From Fimbriimonadales bacterium (GTDB taxonomy: Bacteria; Armatimonadota; Fimbriimonadia; Fimbriimonadales; GBS-DC), in contig JAOAFW010000355.1 in NCBI GenBank assembly GCA_026416065.1, forward strand, positions 1 to 9,672: a DNA stretch of 9,672 bases. The letters run 5' to 3'. Every line of letters begins with the position of its first letter. Within the stretch, counting starts at the first letter, position 1. Position numbers and translations under genes: made by a program. Positions 1 to 7,330 of this stretch are shown one piece after another. The notes beneath the pieces are model-generated. The model was not told where the DNA came from, searched no databases, and saw only the letters and a program-made list of their open reading frames with translations.

Positions 1-399
1 CGCCAGACCTGGCTGGTGGTGATGAGCCTGCTGATGTCCACCGTCGGCATCTCCAACTCGATGCTAATGGCAGTCACCGAACGCTACAAGGAGATTGGCA
101 CGATGAAGTGTCTGGGCGCACTCGATTCGTTCGTGGTGAAGCTGTTCTTTCTGGAGTCGGGCATGCTGGGGCTTGTCGCATCAGCGATTGGTTTTCTCGT
201 GGGCTGGGGTTTGGTGTTTCTGATTAACCTGTTTCGGCTGGGTTCGGCGGGGTTCAGCGCGGCGACGCCGTTGGAGCTGCTCGCGCTTTTGGGGCAGGCG
301 ATGGCGGTGGGTGTCGTGGTGACGGTGGTGGCGACGATTTTGCCCGCGATTCGCGCGGCGAAGATGCCCCCTGCCGCCGCGCTCAGGGTGGAGGTGTGA
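1..399 (+). CDS. MacB/FtsX-family ABC transporter permease, C-terminal fragment
   Basis: This is the 3' end of a gene that begins before the window; the frame is open from base 1 and ends with TGA at 397-399. About 132 residues are visible. They begin inside a transmembrane helix (LLMSTVGISNSMLMAV) followed by the charged cytoplasmic segment TERYKEIGTMKCLGA. That segment is the hallmark of the FtsX domain, whose usual form is 'ER..EIG..KalGA'. Two more hydrophobic helices follow, at roughly residues 48-75 and 96-117. The chain ends in 'ATILPAIRAAKMPPAAALRVEV', the typical cytoplasmic tail of MacB/LolC-like permeases ('P..rAa...P..aLr.e'). Such permeases work with a cytoplasmic ATPase and drive mechanotransmission, lipoprotein release or efflux; which one cannot be told from this end. 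The usual neighbours (ATPase, periplasmic adaptor) would lie to the left of the window. The gene converges on the large barrel gene with no spacer. Confidence 0.9.
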   Translation, partial: RQTWLVVMSLLMSTVGISNSMLMAVTERYKEIGTMKCLGALDSFVVKLFFLESGMLGLVASAIGFLVGWGLVFLINLFRLGSAGFSAATPLELLALLGQAMAVGVVVTVVATILPAIRAAKMPPAAALRVEV

Positions 400-3300
400 C
401 TAGAACGGCCTGCGCCACTCCAGCACCAGGCGTTGTTGGTCGCGCGGGATGCTGGGGTCGGGGCGGCGTTCGTAATGCGTCCACTGGAAGCCGAACATCA
501 AGAAGTTCTCAGAGTCCAGTTTGCGCTCGGTGGAGAGGAAGAAGGTATGTGCGATACCGTTGCGGTTGCCGAATCGTTCGGCGTCCACACGATAGCCTAC
601 ACTATATTGGAGGTTATCGCTCTGGTTCGCGCTGAGGGTCAGCCCGCCACGCCGCGTGCGCCGATTCTGTTGGTCGTTCCACTCGATGCGATAGTCGCCG
701 CGCAGGAAGATACGCGGCGTCCAGCGCCACTCCATTCCCCACGCCGAGAACCCTGTCGGCTGCAACACGCTGCCCAGCACGACATTTGCGTTCGCCTGCT
801 CCGGGTGCGTCTGGAACTCGTGCGTAAGGGTCAGCCTGCCGTCCAGTTTATAAGCGATGTTATAGTTGCGCACAAGGAATAACCTGCCGTCCTGATAGGT
901 ACGGGTTTTATAATGCAGGCTGTAGCGCAGTTGCGGGTGCGGGGGCGACTCGAGCTGGTAGTAGCGGTCGACGGCGCGCCCCTGCCCGGGCACATAGAGA
1001 CCGACATAGCCGCCCGCGAGTTTATGGCGCAACGCGATTGCCTGCGCTGTGAAGTGTTTGTTTTCTTGTTGCCACATCCCTCGGTCGGCAAGCGCGCCGT
1101 AGCGGAAGTCGAACTGGAACTCCTGCAAGCCGAGAAAGTTGAATGGTTTCGCGCTCTGGATGACTACCTGGCTTTGAGCGCGGGTGTTCGTGCGGTCGAC
1201 GCGCTGTTCCTGATACGCGCCGCCAATGCTCAGCACACCGAAAGCGGTCTGGGTCAGCCCGGCGGACAGCACGCGGCTGCCGTTCACGCCCTCTTTGGCG
1301 TTGCGCGTCTCGGAGAAAGTGAGTTTCGCGCCGGGTTTGAACTCGTACTCCAGTCCGACTTGCTGCGCGCTCTCGTCGGGCGCGCCTTCGCGTTGCGCCT
1401 CCATGTGTGCGAATTGCAGCTTCGCTCGAGGGTTCAGTGCATACGCGGTCTGGTAGTGCCGATAGCGTTCGCTGGGCATGCCGGTGGCGTTGGTGCGACG
1501 CTCCTCCAGCGCGAGGTTCAGGTTGCGTATCGCCGCCGTGTTGAACCGCCAGAACTCGGTGTCCTGATAGAGCGGGTTGGCGAGCGTGCCGCCGATGCGT
1601 CGTCGCTCCTGGTAGGCGTTCATCTGTCCCCAGCCCAGATGATACTGTAAATCGTTGCGCTCATGTTCGTCTTGATAGAGCCGCTCGAGGGTCTTATCCG
1701 ACTGATATTCGTCCTGATGACGTCCGAAGGTGAGATTTTTGAATGGTTGCCACACGAATCGGTAGCGCTGGCGACGGTTGTTAATGTTCTCCAGCGGGTT
1801 GCGCGCGCCGAACCCGAACAGTTCAATCTGGAAGTTTTGTGCTGGACGGAGTTTCGCCGCCCAGTCATGCTGGTTATAGCCGCGCAGCTGCGCAAAAAAG
1901 TCTCGCTCCGGGTCGGCTAAATCGTGTGCCCGTGCAAAGTCGGGGTCTACCTGGCGTTGATGGTAGTGTAGTTCCACCATAGGATGGATAAAGCGTGCGC
2001 TGGTGCGATAGAGTCCCGCCCCGATTTCGCGCACCCGCATCTGAGAGATTGCCAGCCCGAACTGCTTGGTGGTGATCGCCGCATCCCAGTCAAGTCGGTG
2101 GATCCCCTGCTCATTATGGAACAGTGCCTGCTCGATGCGGGTCAAGTCACGCAGGCGCCCGAAGGTGGGGGCGATGGCGCGCTCGTGCATGCGCAGTTGC
2201 AGCGTTGGCGTGCGCAGTTGCCACTGTGTGCCTTTCAAGTCGCCTTCACCGGCACGGTTCGCGGTCTCGTAGCGGCGCATCTGCAGGGTGAGGTCTTTCG
2301 AGGGCTTCAGCTCCACACGCTGTAAGGTACGCTCTAAGCCCTGCTCGCGCATCAGCAAGGGCAGGTCGTGATTTGGGTCGAAAGGCACGGCGTTCGCGGT
2401 GTCGTGGAACTGGCGCACCTCTTCCACGAGTTGCTGATGTTCCTGCGGGGCAAGGTTGGGCAGCTTGCCGAACTCGGGCGAGACGGCGCGATGGGTATGT
2501 TCCACAACGATTTTGGGCGTTTCGATACGGAGGCTCTCGCGCTCCAGTTTACCTGTGGGCGAGCGGATGTCTTGCTCGGACGCTGCCAGCTTGAGGTTGG
2601 GCTGGGCGATCTCGAGTTGCGTCTGGTCGCGGCTCATGCCTACTTCGCGGGCAAGTTGTCCCTTATCGCCCTCCGCGAGGTCGCCAAAGCGTGTAAAGCC
2701 CTGCCCAACCCGTTGCTGCATGCGCGACGCCTTAAGCCAAGGGGTCTCCAGCACATATACATCCCGCTCGATGCGTGCCCCACCCTGCTTCAGCAGCAGC
2801 TGGTCAAACTTAAGCACGCTGTTAGACGCAAGTTGCAGGCTGGAGGCGAGCTGCTCGCGCACAAGTCCGCGCTCGCGTTCCCAGTCGCTCTTTTGCTGGT
2901 CGCCCAGGTCTTTATAGCGTTGGAACTGCGCACTGGATTCGCGTCGCGTCCAGTTTAGGTTCAGCCAGTTGCTGCTGAACTGCCAGCCCTGTTGCTCGAT
3001 GGCGCCTTTGTCGTCCTGGATACGCATCTGCGATTGCTGGAGCGCCGCACCACCGAGGTTCAGCCCGATGGCGTAGTCAAAGCGCTTTATGCCCCGTTCG
3101 CGCTCCCAAGCCGCGAGTTGGTTGGCGTCCAGACCGCTCTGTGCGCCCAACATCTTCTGTGCGGAGAAGCCCCTGCCGATGTCTTGATAGTTCGCACGGA
3201 GTTGCAACACGCCTGCGTTAGCCTGCAGTTGCTGTACGATAAACTGAGCCGTCTGCGAGGGGGCGATATCGGCGCGCTGACGATCGCGTGTGTTAGGCGC

Positions 3301-3876
3301 GGCGTAAGCGTTCAGCGCCTCCCGCGAGCCGATGAAGAAGTAGCCCTGTAGACTGCCGTTCCCGAAACGCAGCGCATTCTGCATGCCATATGCGCTCAGG
3401 CGGTACGCCGCGCCGTCGCGTGTGGTTTCTGTGACGCCCGGCATATAGAGCGCACTCAGGCTACCGCCTTGCCCGAACGAGAGCGATAGTATCGGCAGCG
3501 CGCCCACCACACTTTCGCGCTTGCCTTTGGGGTCGTAGCGATAGTAAACCTGTGCTGTTGAGACGCGACTAACAGGCAATGCAAAGGCGATACTGCCCGA
3601 AGCATAATCTATCCAGTAGTCCACATCGCGCTGCAGGCGTTTCCCATCCACATAAACCGATTCAGAATAAGGCACAACGGGGGCGTAGCGCGTCATGTAG
3701 CCCCCGCGAGTTCCGTTACCGGGCAGGATGTCGGAGGTCGCTTCGCCGATGACCTGTGAGGCGGCAGGGACAGAGGCTTTTGCCGCGCCGTTCAGGTCCA
3801 GAAGCGGCGCCGTGCTCTCCTGCGCTAAGCTACTCAGCGCAATTCCCAGCAGCCCCATTAGCGCGAAGCGTCTCAT
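400..3876 (-). CDS. Large repeat-containing predicted outer-membrane beta-barrel protein (1158 aa), family not recognised
   Basis: I do not recognise a named family. The chain begins with a signal peptide (MRRFALMGLLGIALSSLA, predicted cut before QES). A beta-rich N-terminal domain follows at about residues 65-116, with the motif VYVDGKRLQRDVDYWIDY then 'GSIAF' and 'VYYRYDP'. This 'G.DY.IDY..G.I.F' type of motif occurs in other large surface and outer-membrane proteins. Residues 224-690 hold six copies of a roughly 75-residue repeat, listed separately. Residues 700-1158 are dense in alternating polar/hydrophobic, aromatic-rich strands broken by short turns. The last strand is LVLEWRRPF, ending in Phe, as expected for a C-terminal signal read by the BAM machinery. 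I infer an outer-membrane barrel or barrel-like surface protein; its substrate is unknown. The ATG lies 7 bases after the zinc-finger gene's stop and has no clear Shine-Dalgarno sequence, so translational coupling is likely. The gene closes the predicted operon. Confidence 0.85.
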   Translation of the reverse strand: MRRFALMGLLGIALSSLAQESTAPLLDLNGAAKASVPAASQVIGEATSDILPGNGTRGGYMTRYAPVVPYSESVYVDGKRLQRDVDYWIDYASGSIAFALPVSRVSTAQVYYRYDPKGKRESVVGALPILSLSFGQGGSLSALYMPGVTETTRDGAAYRLSAYGMQNALRFGNGSLQGYFFIGSREALNAYAAPNTRDRQRADIAPSQTAQFIVQQLQANAGVLQLRANYQDIGRGFSAQKMLGAQSGLDANQLAAWERERGIKRFDYAIGLNLGGAALQQSQMRIQDDKGAIEQQGWQFSSNWLNLNWTRRESSAQFQRYKDLGDQQKSDWERERGLVREQLASSLQLASNSVLKFDQLLLKQGGARIERDVYVLETPWLKASRMQQRVGQGFTRFGDLAEGDKGQLAREVGMSRDQTQLEIAQPNLKLAASEQDIRSPTGKLERESLRIETPKIVVEHTHRAVSPEFGKLPNLAPQEHQQLVEEVRQFHDTANAVPFDPNHDLPLLMREQGLERTLQRVELKPSKDLTLQMRRYETANRAGEGDLKGTQWQLRTPTLQLRMHERAIAPTFGRLRDLTRIEQALFHNEQGIHRLDWDAAITTKQFGLAISQMRVREIGAGLYRTSARFIHPMVELHYHQRQVDPDFARAHDLADPERDFFAQLRGYNQHDWAAKLRPAQNFQIELFGFGARNPLENINNRRQRYRFVWQPFKNLTFGRHQDEYQSDKTLERLYQDEHERNDLQYHLGWGQMNAYQERRRIGGTLANPLYQDTEFWRFNTAAIRNLNLALEERRTNATGMPSERYRHYQTAYALNPRAKLQFAHMEAQREGAPDESAQQVGLEYEFKPGAKLTFSETRNAKEGVNGSRVLSAGLTQTAFGVLSIGGAYQEQRVDRTNTRAQSQVVIQSAKPFNFLGLQEFQFDFRYGALADRGMWQQENKHFTAQAIALRHKLAGGYVGLYVPGQGRAVDRYYQLESPPHPQLRYSLHYKTRTYQDGRLFLVRNYNIAYKLDGRLTLTHEFQTHPEQANANVVLGSVLQPTGFSAWGMEWRWTPRIFLRGDYRIEWNDQQNRRTRRGGLTLSANQSDNLQYSVGYRVDAERFGNRNGIAHTFFLSTERKLDSENFLMFGFQWTHYERRPDPSIPRDQQRLVLEWRRPF
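1807..3207 (-). repeat. Six diverged ~75-residue protein repeats inside the large barrel gene
   Basis: Six consecutive units can be aligned by eye in the encoded protein. Residues and bases are: 224-286 (3019-3207), 304-362 (2791-2967), 379-437 (2566-2742), 454-537 (2266-2517), 557-615 (2032-2208) and 632-690 (1807-1983). Each unit has a strand-like stretch such as PTLQLRMHERAI, then Phe, four residues, [D/N]-L, about twelve mostly helical residues, and a Gly followed by another strand-like stretch. Phe-to-Gly spacing is exactly 19 in units 2, 3, 5 and 6 (F318/G337, F394/G413, F572/G591, F647/G666). Unit 1 has a 6-residue insertion and lacks the DL. Unit 4 has a 25-residue insertion before the Gly. 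Typical fragments are KDLGDQQKSDWERERGL, GDLAEGDKGQLAREVGM and RDLTRIEQALFHNEQGI. The DNA copies have diverged, so this is an old protein repeat and not a recent tandem duplication. Confidence 0.75.
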
Positions 3877-3883
3877 AGGTGGT

Positions 3884-4735
3884 TCATTTCAGGTCAACTG
3901 TCACGATAGGCACGAAAAAGCGTCGCTTGTTCGATTCGCGCTGCGTTGCACCGGTAATCTGGCGTCGGTCCTCTTCGCGTAGCTGTTGGTTTAATTGCTG
4001 TAGCCAGCCGGACAGGTCTTGTGTGGCGGTCGTCGTCGCGGGGCGCGCGGACGCACCTACCGTGATGACTTCAGCGCTGGTCGCGGGTGTCTCACTGGGT
4101 TCGACAACCTCAGTGACGATAGTGGGCGTTGCAGAGCCAGCGGGTGTGAAGCGAGGCGTCGGATTGTTCACTACGATGGCGGGTGGTGTCGGCTCGGACG
4201 CACCTGTGGCAGGGCTGAGGCGCGTCTGTGCCAGCCAGCGCGGCGCAGGTGAGGCGGTGCGAAACGTAGGCGCCGACTGCAATACCATCACCAGCGGCGC
4301 CGCGGGGAGCGAATTATGCGAAGCTTCGCCCGACACGGCAACAGGCGCAGGGACGGTTGCTTGGACTCGTGGGGTTGGTACGCTAACAATTCTTTCAGGC
4401 GTCGTTTCGGGGCGCGGCAGAGTCAACCAGCCCAGCAGCAGCCCAACGCCCAGCACGGGCGCCAACACACGCCAACCTGGAATCAAACGCTGAGAAAGGC
4501 GCCGTCGACGAGTGGTGGAAGCTAAGATACGCTCCCGCAGTTCAGGAGGTGGTAATTGGCGCGGTAGTCGACGCACAGACTGACCCACTGCCTGCCACAA
4601 CTCCACTGTTGCTCGGCAGGAATCACAACGCTGTAGGTGTGCAACCACCGCGTTCTCGTCGAACGGGTTCAACACCCCGTCTACATAAAGACTCAGCTTC
4701 TCCTCCCATTCAGGGCAGTGAAAGGTTTTGCCCAT
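3884..4735 (-). CDS. Zinc-finger anti-sigma-like membrane protein (zf-HC2 type)
   Basis: A 283-residue protein. The N-terminal 45 residues form a zf-HC2/ZAS-type zinc-binding domain: Cys7, then 'LSLYVDGVL', then the H-x3-C-x2-C motif HLQRCDSC (His33, Cys37, Cys40). All four expected metal ligands are present. A basic stretch (RRRRLSQR) precedes one hydrophobic helix at about residues 88-106 (WRVLAPVLGVGLLLGWLTL). The remaining ~175 residues are presumably periplasmic and rich in Pro, Thr, Ala and Val, with little predicted structure until a polar segment, LSGWLQQLNQQLREEDRR, near the end. In the family, the cytoplasmic domain usually holds an ECF sigma factor and the outer part senses the envelope. 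Here no sigma gene lies next to it, so calling it an anti-sigma factor is inference from the domain. The start is supported by GAGG eight bases upstream. It sits 72 bases after the kinase gene and 7 bases before the barrel gene. Confidence 0.82.
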   Translation of the reverse strand: MGKTFHCPEWEEKLSLYVDGVLNPFDENAVVAHLQRCDSCRATVELWQAVGQSVRRLPRQLPPPELRERILASTTRRRRLSQRLIPGWRVLAPVLGVGLLLGWLTLPRPETTPERIVSVPTPRVQATVPAPVAVSGEASHNSLPAAPLVMVLQSAPTFRTASPAPRWLAQTRLSPATGASEPTPPAIVVNNPTPRFTPAGSATPTIVTEVVEPSETPATSAEVITVGASARPATTTATQDLSGWLQQLNQQLREEDRRQITGATQRESNKRRFFVPIVTVDLK

Positions 4736-4743
4736 CGTTCGCG

Positions 4744-4752
4744 CCTCTACCT
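4744..4752 (-). promoter_or_regulatory. Ribosome binding site of the zinc-finger gene
   Basis: On the minus strand this reads AGGTAGAGG. The GAGG ends 8 bases before the ATG at 4735, which is a normal Shine-Dalgarno distance and fixes the start. It lies in the 72-base gap after the kinase stop codon, so this gene is translated independently of the kinase gene. Confidence 0.6.
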
Positions 4753-4807
4753 AAGTTAGACGGCGTTGCACTCCAATTGTACCGCTTGATGACGCGATTC
4801 TGTATGT

Positions 4808-7330
4808 CTATGCCGCCTCCCGAAGCATCTCGACAACGGGAATTCGGAGCATAAATTCCGCGCCCGCCGTCCCCTCCCCCAGCGTCAGAAGCCCGCCATG
4901 CTTTTGCGCAATCTCCAGCGAGATGGCAAGTCCCAAGCCCGTGCCTTTGTTGGGGTCTTTGGTCGTGAAGAACGGGTCAAAAATCTGCTGACGAATTTCG
5001 GACGGCACGCCCGGACCGTTGTCGCGTACACGCAGCTCGGCATAGACGCGCTTTCCATCGTCGTACATCCTTGTCTGGATTGTAATTTGCCCGTCTTCGC
5101 GCCCTTCAAGCGCGTCGCGGGCGTTGGTCAAGAGATTGATTACTATCTGCTCCAGTGAGTTTGCTTCACCCTGAACGGTGGGCAAATTCGGGTCGTAATT
5201 CTCCACCAGTTCTATCCCGCGCTGGCGTAGCTGCTCTCGCAACAAAATCAGAGCATTCTGCGCCACTTCGTTCAGGTTCACCGGCTCGAACTCCTCGCGT
5301 GGTTTGCGTGAAAAAGCGCGCAGGTGCTGGATGATCTGGCTCATGCGCACCGTCTGTCGGTAAACGATCTGCAAATCTTCGCGCAGATTCAGTAGTTGCT
5401 GATCTGTCGGAGCCTCATTATGCTCAAAGGTCTCCAGATTTTGCTGGGCGATTGCCCGGATAATCGCTAAGGGCTGATTCAACTCATGGGCGACACCGGA
5501 TGCCAGCGTACCCAGTGAAGCGAGCTTACTGGACTGAACGAGCTGTGCCTCGGCTTTTTGCACGGCGTCCACCATATGATTGAACGAGTCGGCAAGGTCA
5601 TCGAGGTCGGGACATCCGCGCCGGGGCAGCTCGACTCGCCGACTGAGGTCGCCCGCGGCGATTTCGTGAGCCACCCTGACAAGGATACGCAGGGGACGCA
5701 CCAGCGCTCGGTGGAGAAATATCGCGCCAAATAGCAGAAACGCCAGCACACACAGCATCGCAGTCAGGAACGACTCGCGTACTTGGGTATTGATGCTCCC
5801 TCGCAGATCGCCTGAGATTTCTGCCAGACGCTGATTCGCGCTGTGAAAGACCTCTTTCAGTCGCATCGCCAGCCCGCGCTCCAGTTCCTGCTGGGTTTCA
5901 CGGGTAGACTGCTCCAGCGTAGAGGAAAGGCTCCGTTGCTGAGCCTGCGCGAGGCGCGTCAGGGTCTGAGTCGTGCGGGCGACGGCGCGCTGTTCCGCCT
6001 GCTTAATCTGGGCACGGGTCGCCTGCTGCTGGCGGTTCGCGAACTGGACGAATCGGGCCTGCGCGGTGGTGCGGGTCTGACGCAAAGTGTTGGCGGTCTG
6101 GTCCCGTTGCTGCTGGAAGTTCTGCTGCAGCGATTGCTGCAACGCAGCGACCAGTTGAAACGCCTCGTCCGTGGGTTGTGTGATGACCATCACGGCACGC
6201 AGGCTCCGTATCGGCGCGGCAACGACGAGCAGCTCACCGTCGGGCAGTTGCATCAGTTGACTGTGAGCGCTGGTGAGCGCATAGAGCGATTCGGAAAAGC
6301 GCGTCTCCGTCTGCCCAATGCGCTTCGGGTCAGGATGCGCCAGGATCAAACCATCGCGCTGAATCAGCGCGACCGTCCCTTGTTCACCCAAACGGAAACT
6401 GCGCGTCAGCGCGCTCGCCTCCTCCAGACCGATGAGTGCGAAAATCGCCCCACGAAACTCTTTCCCCATCTGGCGCACGGGGATCATGACGGGGATGAGG
6501 GGTTGTAGGCGTCCCTCCACGCGATACAGGCGTGCCTCCCCCAGCGTGGTTTCCTGCGCGTTCGCAAGTTTTTCCCACAGCGCGCGCCGATCCGCCCAGG
6601 TCAAAGCGTGGTCGTCCAGTGTGTCGCCGATTTCTAAAAGCGGGTTGCCGTGCGCATCGAGCAGCGTCAGCGCCTGATACGCAGGCTCTCGATCCTGCAG
6701 CGCCTGCAGAATCCAGCGGCTCTCTTGAAGGTTGGCATTCTGGATAGCGGGCTGCTGTGCAATCAGGATCAATTGCGCCGTGTAATTGCGCATCAGTCCC
6801 TCCACCTGACGCGAGAGCTGCGCCGAGATCTGCGTCAGGTGCTGAACAATCAGTTCCTGCAGCGCGTTGCGCGTCGCCTGCTCCGTCGTCGCCTGCAGGG
6901 TCGCCAACGAGTGGGACTGCACTGCCTGTACTTGCTGCTCCACACGGCTCAGCGTCTGGTTCAGATTCTGCGTGGTGTCGCGCTCGGTTTGCTGCAACGC
7001 ATTGCGGGTGGCGGTTTGCAGGTCGCGGATCGTGTCGCGCAGGAGGGCGTTCTGCCGCTGGAGCGTCTCGTCACGGTGCGCTTCCAGCTGCTGGTTGAGC
7101 CGCTGGCGCACCTGCTGCTGCGACTCCTGTAGCACAGAGTCCACCCCTTCCCGCACGCTGCGCTGGTAGTTGTCCAGCTCTTGGCGCACGCCCATCTGGA
7201 ACTGCGTCGCTGAGCTGGACACCTGATTATTCAGGTAGTTATAAAGTAGCGCGCCTGCTACTACCACGGGCGCCAGTGCCATCAGTGCGTAAAACAACAA
7301 TAGCCGCTCGCGCAAGCCCAGTTGCTTCAT
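4808..7330 (-). CDS. Membrane sensor histidine kinase with Cache-like sensor between two long coiled coils
   Basis: An 840-residue kinase. Domains in order: transmembrane helix 1 (about 9-31); a long Gln/Arg/Thr-rich coiled coil (about 40-180); a Cache-like periplasmic sensor (about 185-385, with 'YQALTLLDAHGNPL' and 'GTVALIQRDGLILAHPDP'); a second long coiled coil (about 393-505); transmembrane helix 2 (521-540); HAMP (about 541-594); the HisKA H-box GVAHELNQP with phospho-acceptor His615; and an HATPase with N-box INLLTNARDA, G1 box DNGPG (770-774), F-box FDPFFTTKDP and G2 box GTGLGLAIS. All catalytic motifs are intact, so it should autophosphorylate at His615 and pass phosphate to a response regulator that is not in the window. 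The core resembles the DctB/NtrY-like group of kinases. Its ATG lies inside the upstream binding-protein gene (92-base overlap) behind a good ribosome binding site. The first transmembrane helix falls within the overlap, so the start cannot be placed later without losing it. Confidence 0.93.
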   Translation of the reverse strand: MKQLGLRERLLLFYALMALAPVVVAGALLYNYLNNQVSSSATQFQMGVRQELDNYQRSVREGVDSVLQESQQQVRQRLNQQLEAHRDETLQRQNALLRDTIRDLQTATRNALQQTERDTTQNLNQTLSRVEQQVQAVQSHSLATLQATTEQATRNALQELIVQHLTQISAQLSRQVEGLMRNYTAQLILIAQQPAIQNANLQESRWILQALQDREPAYQALTLLDAHGNPLLEIGDTLDDHALTWADRRALWEKLANAQETTLGEARLYRVEGRLQPLIPVMIPVRQMGKEFRGAIFALIGLEEASALTRSFRLGEQGTVALIQRDGLILAHPDPKRIGQTETRFSESLYALTSAHSQLMQLPDGELLVVAAPIRSLRAVMVITQPTDEAFQLVAALQQSLQQNFQQQRDQTANTLRQTRTTAQARFVQFANRQQQATRAQIKQAEQRAVARTTQTLTRLAQAQQRSLSSTLEQSTRETQQELERGLAMRLKEVFHSANQRLAEISGDLRGSINTQVRESFLTAMLCVLAFLLFGAIFLHRALVRPLRILVRVAHEIAAGDLSRRVELPRRGCPDLDDLADSFNHMVDAVQKAEAQLVQSSKLASLGTLASGVAHELNQPLAIIRAIAQQNLETFEHNEAPTDQQLLNLREDLQIVYRQTVRMSQIIQHLRAFSRKPREEFEPVNLNEVAQNALILLREQLRQRGIELVENYDPNLPTVQGEANSLEQIVINLLTNARDALEGREDGQITIQTRMYDDGKRVYAELRVRDNGPGVPSEIRQQIFDPFFTTKDPNKGTGLGLAISLEIAQKHGGLLTLGEGTAGAEFMLRIPVVEMLREAA

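Noticed and set aside
420..455. Inverted repeat CCAGCA...TGCTGG near the convergent gene ends
   Set aside because: The stem is only 6 bp with a 24-base loop and no T-run follows on either strand, so it does not support a terminator.
913..1650. Open reading frame of 245 codons on the plus strand
   Set aside because: It is antisense to the large barrel gene, has a composition typical of a shadow frame and shows no family motif. The minus-strand protein has a signal peptide, repeats and a barrel end.
3879..4493. Open reading frame of 204 codons on the plus strand
   Set aside because: It is the reverse of the Pro/Thr/Ala-rich zinc-finger protein and has no recognisable domain.
4776..4781. Possible -10 element TACAAT (minus strand) upstream of the zinc-finger gene
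   Set aside because: No -35 element of reasonable match lies at 16-18 bases; the nearest TAGACA is 23 bases away. A promoter in this 72-base gap is possible but not shown.
5843..6508. Open reading frame of 221 codons on the plus strand
   Set aside because: It is antisense to the histidine kinase, whose domains are complete. The frame is rich in Leu/Arg/Gln as expected from the reverse of a Gln/Arg-rich coiled coil.
5800..7200. Low-complexity, repeated-looking DNA that might suggest a repeat array
   Set aside because: The repetition comes from Gln/Thr/Arg codons of the two coiled coils. There are no constant repeats with unique spacers, so it is not a CRISPR or tandem DNA array.
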